Of a DNA stretch of 64,000 nucleotides, positions 22,121 to 32,994 are shown one piece after another (positions within the stretch are counted from its first letter, which is position 1; each line of letters opens with the position of its first letter). A model generated the notes under the pieces. That model made no database searches and was not told where the DNA came from. It saw nothing but the letters and a program-made list of their open reading frames with translations. The stretch lies in the NCBI GenBank assembly GCA_002007465.1, contig LNAC01001210.1:226995-290994 (forward strand), given 5' to 3'. The DNA is from Ailurus styani (taxonomy: Eukaryota; Chordata; Mammalia; Carnivora; Ailuridae). A program made the position numbers and the translations under genes.

Positions 22121-23490
22121 TTTAGATCATTCTCTATGTTTTCCAGAGCTATAAATGAATTTTACAACTATAAATGAATTATAGCTATAACTTGATGGAA
22201 TATAATACCCAGGATTTTCAGCTTTAACTTTATGTCATTTTTTTTCATGATCTAGACCCTAGATTATAATCTAGAACATGACTGTAGTATAAATCACCAG
22301 TAGTACTATGAACAAGTCTTTGGTAAATACTCACAGGTATGGATGGTTATGTTCCTTTGGCTATAGTTGTTTCCTTGCCTAGGCACTTGACAAGTTGCAA
22401 AGTGCCTTTTCTGTTAGTAGTTTTTTCAATGAGAGGGAAAATGTAAAGGTCCAGTCTATTGCGTCTTTCTTCCTTTTACTAATGTGGACTAAAAGAATTC
22501 AAATAATCAAGGTCTGAGTTGTTTAAGTGGCTGCGTATTGATAAATCCCTTGTTGATAGCACTAGGTCTTCCCCATGGAAGCAGATAGGTGGAGAACTTG
22601 ATGTGAAATGAAGAATATTGATTAGAGTTTTGTGTAAAGCCATCAAGCTTATTTCATTGGTAAATTTACTCAAATTAGAACCAAAGGTTCCAGTACTGAA
22701 ATGTGAGTGCATTAGCCCACTTCTCTTAAGTGTTCTCTAAGCCACAGGCTCTGACCTATAGTGAAAGAAAACAAATCATCAGTCTCCATAGTAGTTTAAT
22801 ATGTCTAAACATCTGGATTTAAACATAAATCTTATTTCAATATGGTTTTCACAGTCCAACATCATCATCTTACCAAATTAGTAAAGTCGTCAATAGAGGG
22901 TGATTAGAGAAATGGGGTGATTTATTTCAAAATAGTAAGTGTATTAAAGTCCCAATGAAGCAACATTAGTGTTATAAATTCAAATTGTTATAAATTCAGC
23001 CTTGTAATAACACAGATAGGAGTGGAGTGGACAAGGATAATACTCATATGCTTTCTCTGGTGTATTGAGACTGATATCCTACATAATGCCATGCACACAG
23101 GGGACAGGATTTGACCTATGGTATGGCCTGATGCAGATTATAGCATAGTGGTGCTTTATAATAGAATTTTACTATAAAAATTAAAATTAAAATAATGGAC
23201 TGAGAGAGTTAAAGTTCTCTTAGGTACATTAAGATTAGCACATAATATAAAGTTCAATTTCTTTCTTCTTTCACTGCCAATCTTTTTAAATATGTTGTCT
23301 GTCCCATAGCCTTCACTTTTCAGTCCACACTCTCATTAGTTCTCTGAAATCTGCCCTTTTCTCTGATAACTTGTCTGAACCAGAACTGTTAAAGATCACT
23401 GTGTGATCCCCTAGTTGCCCAGTCAAATTATCTTTTCCCAGCCTTAGTTTGCTTGATTTGCATGCAACATTTGATACTGTTTTGCACCTC
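22121..23490. other. Mostly unique AT-rich sequence
   Basis: No gene. Two near-identical short direct repeats: GTTATAAATTCA at 22971-22982 and 22987-22998 (period 16), and ACTATAAATGAATT-like repeats near 22150-22185. The 77-codon reverse frame at 22479-22712 has no recognised features. Confidence 0.4.
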
Positions 23491-23491
23491 T

Positions 23492-23492
<1 letters not shown>

Positions 23493-23554
<62 letters not shown>
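23493..23554. repeat. (GT)n microsatellite, 31 uninterrupted units
   Basis: A pure 62-bp GT run. A run of this length is usually length-polymorphic and can adopt Z-DNA, but no function is implied. Confidence 0.98.
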
Positions 23555-23556
<2 letters not shown>

Positions 23557-23785
23557 AAGTCTACTTCTTAGTCCTTAGCTTTTGTCACTGTGAAATTTTC
23601 TTCGGTGACTTTGTTTCCTGCTTTGACTCCACCTCTGTGCGAATCTGAAAATGGTCAAATCTAAATCTGAAGCCTGATCTCTTTCCTGGATAAACATTTC
23701 CCCTGGTGTCTAGAAGTCTCAGATTTGGTATATTTTAACCTGTCATTTTTCTTTCTTAAATTTGGTTCTTTTCTCCTAAATCACC

Positions 23786-23830
23786 TATTTCTACTAATGA
23801 TATTTCTACTAGAAATATTTCTACTAGAAA
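23786..23830. repeat. 15-bp tandem repeat, three units
   Basis: TATTTCTACTAGAAA occurs twice in direct succession (23801-23815 and 23816-23830) and is preceded by a degenerate unit TATTTCTACTAATGA. Each full unit contains a near-palindrome TTTCTA-C-TAGAAA. Surrounding sequence to 24140 has no other recognisable element. Confidence 0.85.
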
Positions 23831-24149
23831 TAGAATAGCTTCTTATTTCTGCTAAAATTTCTAATTTCTACTACTACTAATAATACTACCATTCTCAGGG
23901 TTGTCTGGGCTTTACCTTAGAGTTACATTTGATATACCTTTTCTCTTATTTTCCATAGCGGTGAGTTAACAAGTTCTCATGACTTTCTCCTTGCACTGCC
24001 TTTGTCCCCCCTACTCTGTCTTTCTATAAATATTTAATGAGTACTGTCCACCATGTGCCAGGAGTTGTTTTCATATTTCTCTTCCTTTCCCTTCTATCTT
24101 AGTTTACCACTCCACATCTGCAATATTACAATGACTACCTCAGATTGAC

Positions 24150-24535
24150 TTTTCTGCTTTATTCTTTCTCCACTAATCTATCTATCATACCCCATGCCAG
24201 ATAACATTTCGTAAAAGTGGATTCCATAATGTCATTCAAAGAACGATAGTGGCTCCCCACTATAAAGAGAATAAGGTAAAACTCTTAAGATTAATGGTAG
24301 AATTCTTTCATGATTTGGCCCAGGCTTGTCTTTGGAGAGTCAGCCCCCTTCTTTTCTATAAAATCCTCCTTTTTAAAAGCAAGTTTCTTCTTAATCCACT
24401 AAATTCACCTTTTGTTTGCGCTTTTCATGGCAGTCAGAGTCTGCCTACCTAAAATGCTCCTCACTTCCATTCCTTGTTGAAATCTACATATCTTTCAAAT
24501 CCTGGCACACATTTCATATCCAATGAGATTACATT
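24150..24535 (+). repeat. L2 3' region
   Basis: 'agtggctccccactataaagag', 'catgatttggcccaggcttg', 'gcacacatttcatatcc' and related blocks follow the order of the L2 3' coding and UTR part in sense. Heavily diverged. Confidence 0.65.
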
Positions 24536-24539
24536 AGTA

Positions 24540-24765
24540 CAGAGTGGCAGCATGAAAAGACAGCATAATATATAGATGGAGAACCAAGAGATTTGAACAT
24601 AGTCACCATCTGGGTGACTTTGGAAAAATCACTTTATATGCCCAACCTTCCTTTCCTTATCTATAAAAGTTAGAGTATACTGTTACCTTTACAAGGATGT
24701 TGAGAGGTTTGAAGAAAGACATATGCTAACTCTCCAGGCATAGTATCTGGCATCTTATCATTGCC
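24540..24765 (+). repeat. MIR
   Basis: Sense MIR: 'gcagcatgaaaagacagcataat', GGGTGACTTTGGAAAAATCAC near 24612 (20 bases shown as a block of its core), 'ccttatctataaaagttagag', then a decayed 3' part ending near 'atagtatctggcatc'. Confidence 0.65.
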
Positions 24766-24911
24766 TACAAGTGTTTGTTGCATCTGAGTCTCCAAAGCCA
24801 AATTGCGATAGCATTGTTTGCACAAGTCATTTTTCCTTCTGTGTATTTACTGCCCAATATGGTGAGTTATCTCTTTGTAATCTCTTTCTTCTCCCTCCCC
24901 TCCCCACTGCT

Positions 24912-24931
24912 CCCCCCCCCCCCCCCCCCCN
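24912..24931. other. Poly-C run ending in an unresolved base (N)
   Basis: Nineteen C residues followed by the only N in the window, in a C/T-rich setting. It marks a homopolymer where the assembly could not settle the sequence, so the true length here is uncertain. Confidence 0.95.
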
Positions 24932-24939
24932 GCATAGCA

Positions 24940-26755
24940 TGAGAGCAGTGAATATTGACTTATAAATTATTTCACCTGATGGCACAGAATTTAATTTTAG
25001 CTATCTCTGTCCTTTTCCACTAACCTCAGTCATCTCCAAACACTATCCCTACCCCACCCCCCACATACACCCATAATACTCAGATCCAAGTAGTGATAGA
25101 TACATCTAATTCCAGCCTTAGTTAGAATTCTATCTTTGTTCTATCTGCCTTGCCCTTTGGGTAGAGTGGAAGGAGGAAAGAAGTTGTCCTTTGATAATAA
25201 TGAATGAATTTACAAGGTTGGAATCTCTTTTGTATCCTCTGGTATCCAGGAGGTGTCACTACAGCCTTATAGCATTGTGAAAGGGTAGACTGTACCTTTT
25301 GCAGGGGTGGACCTCTTACTGTAGGATGGAACTCTGGGCACCGGGTTATCTTCAACTGGTTTTTCAAATAATGAGTATGTGATTATAAAGAGAAAAGCTT
25401 TGAAATTCAAGGCACAAATCCTTATGTAATCCTGAGCAGTGATGGGAAGTTGCTGGAAGGATGAGTGATTTGGTTCATTTGTTGTATATGGAAAAAATGA
25501 TTGGAGGTCTAACACCCAGAATAATTTGGAGTTAAATGAAGGAGGATCTATGTTTCTAGGGAGCTGAGGCCAAGGTATGATGATTATTTACAGGCATGTT
25601 CATACCCTTCTTACAAGAAGATTTCATGGGCACAGTACTGGCCGAAAGCACGTGAAGAGGTCTGTGATCTTTCGTCTCTTCTGCATCTAGAATTCTCCTC
25701 CGGCCTCAACGAAAACTAACTGTGCTTCCCATCAGGTAGATACTTGAAGGCTATCACAGGGGGAAGAAAAACACTCAAAATTTTCTCCTTTAATTTAGCA
25801 AAACAAAAGTTTTCAGAAAGTTCTAAAAGGAAAGTGAGTCTTTGGATAACAATGTGTTTGTCTGTACTCCTTGTCACCCACATCACTGCTCTCCCTGTTC
25901 TCTTTGCTTGTGACTAAATATCTCAAACTAAGTGGTTGACCTTATGACATCAGGATAAAGACTTTGTAAGATTTCTGCACAGCTAAGCTCACGTGCAGTA
26001 TTGTACCTGGAAAGGGGACCTCAGCATGGAATGATTGGGGCATGGCTAGTGGGAACATTTTTTCCTGTTGTATTAGAAATAAACCAGTGCTCCTGGTGGA
26101 AGGAAAAGGTACCATGCTGTGGGACATGTCCTCTGCGAGATGAGGCTCTGACCACTAATGACACTTGTGCTTTTCATTACGATGGAGGTGTTAACCACAT
26201 CGTGCTGGCTGTGCTCCAGCCCAAGCCATTGCAGCCTCCTGCTTCTGCAGCCTTCCTCGTCTTCGCCTCAGTTGGCTGTAGAATTCTTTGCTTCCTGTCC
26301 TAAACTTTTGTGAGGTGTCATGGCTGTTAAACAGCTGCCATATTGCAGGCCAGATGTTGCTGCACTTTAGTCTGCATGAAATGTTCCTCCTATAAAATAT
26401 TAGATAGTTTAAAAATCTGTTTTGAAGGTTTGTAAAACACTTAGGATTCCTTCAGATAAGAGGGCTATTTGTATATTCTTAAATTGTGTGTGAAAAATGT
26501 GCCAAAGTATAAAATACAAAGGGTGGAAATACTGTAGTTCCCCACTCTCCTGATTGTAAAGATAAGTTGCCAGCTATTCTGAGGGGGAACAAGTGGATAT
26601 GATCCAATTAGATTTTCATAAATCTATAACAGGATTTGTGATCAAAGGCCTTTAAACTGTAGTTGTTGCATTGATTTTGGAGTGGGAAGAGTCTGTTTGA
26701 CTGAAGTAGGGGACTTTATTTACTAACAAGGAACAAAAAGAAGGAATGATGCATA
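24940..26755. other. Repeat-poor island
   Basis: About 1.8 kb without a recognisable interspersed repeat. 25980-26350 is less AT-biased than its surroundings and has a 100-codon plus-strand open frame (26001-26303); it is cysteine- and tryptophan-containing, with no domain I recognise and overlapped by a reverse frame. No splice pattern or polyadenylation context supports a gene. Candidate conserved non-coding sequence at best. Confidence 0.35.
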
Positions 26756-26761
26756 CTTATG

Positions 26762-28030
26762 TTATTTTTAAAAATTGTTTTATTGAGGCATAACTTACAT
26801 AGAATGAAGTACAGAGATTTTATGTGTACAGTTTTACCACTTCTCACAAATGCATACCCTTGTATAGCCCCATACCTATCAGCACCCAGTGTATTTCTAT
26901 CACCCCCCCAAAAGCTTCCTTATGCCTTTCCAGTCTGTGCTTATCCTGCCCCACCTTCAAATAACCACAGGTCTGATTTCCATCACCACAGATTGAATTT
27001 GACTGTTCTAGGATTTCATACCAATAGAATTATGCAGCATGTACTTTTTTTGTGTCTGGCTTCTTTCACTCAGCACAATGTTTTTGAGATTTACCCATGT
27101 TGTTTTTTATATTGCTCCTTTTTTGTTGCTGAGTACTATTCTGTTATGTGACTATACCACAGCTTGTTCATCCATTATCCAGATGGACATCTGGATTATT
27201 TCCAGTCTTTGGCTATTATGAATAAAGTTAATATGAACATTCTTGTACAAGGCTTTTTTTAGACATACATTTTTTTTTACTCATATAAATGTCTAGGAGT
27301 GGAATTGTTGATTCATAGGGTAGGTAGATGTATGTTTAATGTTTTCACAAACTGCCACACTATTTTTCAAAGTGGTTCTACCACTTTACACCCCCACCAG
27401 CAATATACAAGAGGTTGTCTTACATCCTCTCCAACATTAATTCTTTTTCATTTTACCATTTCTAGAGGGTATGGAGCAGTATCTTATTTTTTTTCAACTT
27501 TTTATTTTCAAATAATTTTGGATTTACAGAAGTTTTAAAATGTATGTAAGTTTGGATTTGAAGTTTCTTATAGACTCTTCACCTAGCTTCCCTTAATGTT
27601 AACATCTTACACACCCTGATACATTGATCAAAATAAGAGGGTAGCATTGTAACAATGCTATTAACTAATTTACAGTTTTTATTTGGATTTCCATAGTTTT
27701 CCACTAATGCCTCTTTTTTTTTTGTTCCAGGATCCAATCTAGGATACAGCATTGCAATTAATCTTATTACAGTTTTAATATGTACTTTTCTGGTGACCAG
27801 CGATGATCATTTTTTCATTAGTCATTTGTAGGTTTTATTTTGTAAATTGTCAAAGTGTCTTGCCTGTTTTTGGGGGGAGAAGGATTATTTGCCTTTTTAT
27901 CTCTCATTTTTGAGAAGTTTCTATTTGCTCTGGATATGGATCCATTGTTAGATATATGTGTTGTGTGAATATTTTTTTTCACAGTCTATGGCTTGTATAT
28001 TTTCTTTATGATGTCTTTTGATGAGTAGAA
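26762..28030 (-). mobile_element. Old L1 3' half, antisense, split by another L1 piece
   Basis: 26762-27485 is the complement of an L1 3' UTR and ORF2 end (TTTTATTGAGGCATAACTTACAT, 'ctggcttctttcactcagcacaatg', 'tccattatccagatggacatctgg', 'cacaaactgccacac'). 27840-28030 continues upstream into ORF2 ('atggatccattgttagatat', 'cacagtctatggcttgtatattttc'). Between them, 27488-27780 carries 3' UTR sequence of the type seen at 2.95 kb. The 130-codon plus-strand frame is an antisense shadow of L1. Confidence 0.8.
27488..27780 (-). mobile_element. L1 3' UTR piece lying inside another L1
   Basis: CTTTTTATTTTCAAATAATT near 27499, then 'cacctagcttcccttaatgttaacatcttac' and 'ttccaggatccaatctaggatac' (27727 onward). 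This is the same class as the elements at 2.95 and 21.2 kb, in reverse orientation. It either inserted into the surrounding L1 or marks an internal rearrangement. Confidence 0.65.
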
Positions 28031-28224
28031 CTAAATACTTACCTTAAACGAAGTATAATATTAGAGTTTCCGTGTATCAGAAAGAGGACCCAGATTTAAT
28101 CATTTTAAAATTAATCTGAAAAGAAGAGCATACAATGATTTCTTCGAAGAGGAAGGTTGAACTAAATTTGTCTAGGCATTGAAATATAAACCTGAAGGGG
28201 GATATATCAGAAATGGGCCTAATA

Positions 28225-28475
28225 ATAATAAGCAATAGTAATTGCTAATACTTGCCTGGGTGCATACTATGTAACAGACCCTTTGTTTATTATTTTGTAG
28301 GCACTATTTTATTGTATTCTCACAACAATCTTAAGAGGTAAAATTATTAATCTCCACATTTAACAGTGGGGAACCCAGGGTTTAAAGAAATTAAATAATT
28401 TATTCATAGTACACCTAGAAAATGATGAATTCGGGGTTTTAATCCAAACAGTCTGACTCCAGAGCTTGCAGGCTT
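28225..28475 (-). repeat. MIR, near full length
   Basis: Antisense MIR: 'gcaatagtaattgctaatacttgc', 'tgcatactatgtaacagaccc', 'ttctcacaacaatcttaagaggtaaaattat', 'aagaaattaaataatttattcatag' and AGTCTGACTCCAGAGCTTGC at about 28450. 28476-29470 is unique AT-rich sequence with no gene supported. Confidence 0.85.
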
Positions 28476-29479
28476 AATTTCTGCAGCATTCTGACACAAC
28501 AAAAATCAGTTAACATCAGTGTCTGTGGCTATAAACATGGAAATCAAGAACTATGGAATATTGTTTCCTGATGTCATTGCTGTGACAAAAGGTGCATATT
28601 GATAACTTTCTGGAAAACACTATTTTATCCTTGGGTAAAAACAGGTGCCCTTCTACCTACAGCACCATGTGTTCACTGTATTTCAGAATGATAGGATCAG
28701 AAAGTTCAACTAAAATAATAGAGTAAGAGGAGGAGGTGGTGCTGATCAATATATTCAGGAACAAATATACAGGGCGTATCTTTGAAAAATGAATAAACCT
28801 TTCCCAGAATCCCCACAGTAGAATCCATTTTTATTTCAGTGGCTATTTTCAAACCAATCGCTAGTGAAAAAATTGGAATTACTATGATTAACTTAAGGTA
28901 ATCAAGATCCACTTTACCTAATGTTGGGAAGAAATGACTTTCTCCTCAAGCATAGCTTCCTATTCCTGAACAAAACTGAAGCCCTTTTATAAAGGAAGAA
29001 CTGGTATATGAAGCTGAGAGAGAACATGATGAAAATGTCAGTGTACCCAGAGTATGGAAAAAGGGGCATTGTTCTTAGTCACTGAATCCCAGCACTGTAG
29101 TGCATTAGAAGACCATAATTAAAACTTCTTTCGTTGATGGAAACATGAGTATAACAAAAGGAAGAACTCTTGTATATAATTTATGGAACTTATTAACTGA
29201 AGAGGTAGTGAAGAGAAAAATAGAAATACACTCAGAGGAAAGGTTGAAAGGTTTAATGAATGGCAGTTCTGTGACTTATTTAGGGAAGCTAGCCTGTGAC
29301 AGGGAGGGGACAGGGACTTTCCTAAGCTTTGACCTTGATGTTCAAGAGGACAACTATGTTCAGTTTTAACAAATCTCACTGTAAAACTTTAAGACATTCA
29401 ATATGTGTGAAAAACTTGAATATTCCAGAATATGACATTGTATTTTTATGTTATTATATATGCAGCTATCTCTGGCTGT

Positions 29480-29595
29480 TTTCATCCTTTAAGACTCAGC
29501 TCAAAATGCACGTCTTCGGTGAAGCCTTACCTAACGTTTCCAGGCAGTTAGTCTTTGCTCTGTGTTCCTTGTAATTTCTTCTATTTTTTCTATTT
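29480..29595 (+). repeat. L2 fragment
   Basis: TCATCCTTTAAGACTCAGCTCAAAATGCACGTC-type block at 29482 onward followed by 'ttcggtgaagccttacctaac' is the L2 3' order in sense. A further L2-like end ('gccatattaggtgctcattgaaaattgaat') is at about 30060-30115. Confidence 0.75.
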
Positions 29596-29734
29596 TAGGG
29601 TACAATTTCAGTGTTTAGTTTTATAACCTAAAGTTTTGCTGGTGAATAACTGTGTGGCAAATCTTGGGTTCAGGGAGATCAAAGAGGGTACAAGAATGTA
29701 CAGTCCTCCTGTGTACCCAGAACTAGAAAACTGG

Positions 29735-29890
29735 ATTTGGTTAACTGTAGTGATTCCTACTACAGCTATTATTCCTGTTGTGAACTAAAGCCCAGAGAAG
29801 CTAAGTAATTTGTCTGAAGGCCAAACAGCTGTAAAGAAGTATAGCCAGGATTTTAACCAGTATAATATGAAGACATTTGACTCCTGTATC
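29735..29890 (-). repeat. MIR fragment
   Basis: AAAGCCCAGAGAAGCTAAGTAATTTGTC-type block near 29786 and 'ggccaaacagctgtaaagaagtatagccaggattttaacc' form the antisense MIR core. 29891-30535 has nothing else recognisable except the short L2-like end near 30.1 kb. Confidence 0.75.
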
Positions 29891-30539
29891 ACATCTTAAT
29901 TTACTTCACACTTGACTATCGTAAGGGAGAGGGATGTTACCCTCCTTTAGCACTTAGGCTCTCATTTACAGTATCATTCTACTCTTCCTTGTATGTCCTT
30001 TCTTACATAATAGGTTTCCCAACTGCAAAGCTTTTCTTATTCTTCATTATTTCCTCCACAGATCTAACACACTGTTTTGCCATATTAGGTGCTCATTGAA
30101 AATTGAATTAATTGAATTGTATCTTACTGTCTTCAGTGATTCAACACAGAGCTGGTATGTGGCCTGGAAATAAAACCTTCATTGCCTCAGCTTCCTCTTA
30201 GATCTCCCTAGTAAATGATTGGGAGCAACATAATCTCATGCCTGTGTCCTGGAATACATTAACATTTTCTATTTTAAAATATCTTATTTTGGCCCTTCTA
30301 GAGAGTTATTACTAAAGAAATTATATTTTAAAAAAAGAAACCAGTTACTCTGAAAAAACAACTACTTAAATTACAAAATTGTTCTAAAGACAGAAAACAA
30401 AAGGGGAAAGGGATTATTCTAGTTCTCCAAAACCCAAGGGAACAATACCATATTTTACATAGTAAAATATATTTTTGTCATTGTTCACATTTATTTTTAA
30501 AAATAACCTTGTTTTACATATGAGTTTATCCTGTATTTA

Positions 30540-30800
30540 GGAATATTCACTAACATATTGTTTTTGTCTTCAAGGAAGTTAAAATCTGGTTGGAGAGATA
30601 AGATAAAGTTAAAAGAAGCAGTTGATAAAAGATGCAATTGGTTTATTTACACATGAGCAGAAAGGAGTCAGTACTATATGTCTTTAGAGGAATATTGTAG
30701 AACTGATGAAATGAAAGAGGTGGTTGAAACCTGGAGTGGTCAGGGAGAGTTTTGGAGAGAGTGGATTTGTTTGGGTACAGCATGCTTCAGGACTGCTTTG
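30540..30800 (+). repeat. Ancient mammalian interspersed repeat, family not assigned
   Basis: 'cttcaaggaagttaaaatctggttggagagataagataaag', 'ggtcagggagagttttggagagagtgg' and nearby blocks follow a repeat common in mammalian genomes, also seen at 31.9 kb and 47-48.4 kb. I cannot name the family. The 62-codon open frame inside it is chance. Confidence 0.45.
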
Positions 30801-31014
30801 AAGCAGTTTTATGTGGCTAGAGAAAAACATACTATCTCACTAACTAAACATTTAATTTCTCACTAACTAAACTTTAATTTCATGACTTTGAATGACTTGA
30901 AATAGGCCTTGGTGATTTTCAGCAGTTTTACTTTTTTTCTTGTCTTAGAAGTTTTTCTTGTCTATTCACTTTCCTCCTGTCCTCACTATCTCTTCTTTCC
31001 TCAAAATAATGAAA

Positions 31015-31237
31015 CGAGATGGGATGGGGAAGGACACAAACCATAAGAGACTCCTGATCTCACAAAACAAACTGAGGGTTACTGGGGGGTGGGAGGGTAG
31101 GGATAGGGTGGATGGGTTATGGACATTGGGGAGGGTTTGTGCTTTGGTGAGTGTTGTGAAAGATGTAAGCCTGATGATTCACGGACCTGTACCCCTTGGG
31201 CAAAGAATAAAAATAAAATTAAATATAAAAAAAAAAA
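31015..31237 (+). mobile_element. Young carnivoran L1, 3' end only, with A-rich tail
   Basis: About 220 bp of L1 3' UTR in sense: ACCATAAGAGACTCCTGATC, AACAAACTGAGGGTTACTGG, a G-rich tract at 31084-31116, 'ttatggacattggggagggtttgtgctttgg', then ACCCCTTGGGCAAAGAATAA and an A-rich tail to 31237. The copy at 35.2 kb differs at about 8 of 165 compared positions. The 136-codon frame that crosses it and the adjacent L2 is not a gene. No clear target duplication. Confidence 0.88.
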
Positions 31238-31261
31238 CCTACAACACTACACCCCTCCACC

Positions 31262-31870
31262 CACCCATCTTTTACTTTCATTTGCATACGAACATGGGTC
31301 CTTTAAACCTAAATCAGACCATTCAACTCTTCTGCTCAAAACTTCCCATTGGCTTCCTATGTCTCTGAGATTAAAGCCACAGTTCTTACAGTGGCCTACA
31401 AGTGGTCCTGTGGTCTGCCATCCACCTTCCACCCCAACTCCCACTGGTTGCCCCCTCTCTGACCTTTCTCCTACTCTCCCATTTGTTACCTTCACTGGCC
31501 TCCTTGTTCTTCCTTGAAAATGTAGAGTATGATCTTATGTAAAGGCTTTTGCTTTAGCTTTTTTTCTGCCTGCAAAATTCTTTCCTCAGATGACTGTGGG
31601 CTTGTCTCTCACTTCCTTTCAGTCTTTGTTCAAATGTCAGAAAGAGTTTTCCTAGACACCTACATAGAATACAAATCCCCACTCTGACCTCAACACTCTG
31701 TAGCTTCTTTCATCTGCCTTATTTCTCTCTACATTTTGTATTTCTTTGTTTATACCCTTAGTACCTGTCATTTTCCATTTGAATGTAAGGGCTATGTTTT
31801 GCTCTGTGTTGTATTCTCAGAGCCTACACGGTGTAGACACTAAATTTTGAGTGAATGAATGAATGAACTA
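31262..31870 (+). repeat. L2 3' end, long
   Basis: The sense order is clear: 'ctcttctgctcaaaacttcccattggcttcctatg', 'gaaagccac' type spacing, 'ttcctcagatgactgtgggcttgtctctcacttcc', 'gtctttgttcaaatgtcag', 'gtctgtcattttccatttgaatgtaagggctatg' and TGAGTGAATGAATGAATGAA at the end (31847-31866). About 600 bp. The young L1 end sits directly on its left. Confidence 0.8.
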
Positions 31871-31889
31871 GACGTTTGAAAAAATGGGT

Positions 31890-32170
31890 ACACATTTCAA
31901 AATAAAGGCTAGGAAAGTCATACCATGTTAGGGAAGTGGTATGAGGAAAAAGTTGAGGTAGAAATATGGATGATCAATAGAGATTCTAGACCAGTATTTA
32001 CCAGATTGTAGACCAGTGTGACTGGGGCATTGGGTTTGAGTTGGAAGATGGTAGAACAAAACTTGGGAAGTTATGTGGGAGTATATTGTGAAAAGTTCTC
32101 AAGAACAAGCTAAGGTGTTTTATTTGTATGTGTAGATAATGTGAAGTGATTGCAGGTTTTAGAAGAATGG
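31890..32170 (+). repeat. Ancient mammalian interspersed repeat, family not assigned
   Basis: 'gtgaagtgattgcaggttttagaagaatgg' and preceding blocks are of the same class as the repeat at 47-48.4 kb (a 'gagcagggg..gtgacatgatcag' type region). Heavily decayed. 32171-32930 shows nothing recognisable. Confidence 0.4.
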
Positions 32171-32934
32171 AATTATTTTTCCTGCCACCACGGCAGAATC
32201 CATTAGGCACATCCCATGGAAGCTTATGATCTCTCCAGTGTTCCTATTGCTAGACCCCCAGAAGCTTGCTTTATTTTGGAATATAAATGAACAGATTTTA
32301 ATTAAGTTTTGAGCTGAAAGACACATTTGACATGTTGTCTAAACTACTAACTACCATGATGCTATAAGTGCTTTCATGGCAAGAACCATTGTTTAGCACA
32401 TTATCTGTGCTAAACATCTGTGGGAGCCAGTAAATAATATTGGTTGTAGGAATACTATTTGAGTGGAAGCAAGTCTCAAAGAATTGAGTGACTTACCTCA
32501 AGGGCACCCAATACAGTGGTTACCAACAATTTGGCAACTGTCCTTCATGGTTTCTTTACAAGCAAGTAATTCAAGTGATTAGCCAAATAATCCAGACTCT
32601 AGGCTTAGAATTCTCCCCCTTAAATGATTAACTATTAAAATATAGTTGGTGTATTAGAGGTAAATAACTAAGTGAAATATATTTTGGATTAAAATGGAAT
32701 GGAATAGAACTGTAACTACAAGTTACCTATTCATAATTGATTTTTTTATTAGGATTATTATCTTATCTGGAATGCACAGTGAACTTTCTTTACCATAACA
32801 TTATCTTGGCCTTTGCTTGGTTGTTTTTTTGCAACTCTGACTTTAGAAAGCCACATCTGTTTTTAGGTGCTTAAAAGCCCTTCCCCCCAATTCTTGACTT
32901 TCTTTTGTATCTTCTTTTTAAAAACATTTATTTC

Positions 32935-32994
32935 CTTTACTTTTAGATATCAGGTGTTCAGTGACTTTACTTTTAGATATCAGGTGTGCAGTGA
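32935..32994. repeat. 30-bp tandem duplication
   Basis: Two 30-bp units in direct succession (32935-32964 and 32965-32994), each starting CTTTACTTTTAGATATCAGG and differing by one base (T to G). A recent local duplication. Confidence 0.95.

Noticed and set aside
26759..27151. 130-codon plus-strand frame
   Set aside because: Lies on the antisense strand of an L1 3' region.
30958..31517. Open frames of 136 and 132 codons, one of which shares about 60 similar residues with a frame at 35163-35387
   Set aside because: The shared peptide is the translation of two copies of the same L1 3' UTR, and the rest is L2. Repeat homology explains the similarity; no gene is implied.
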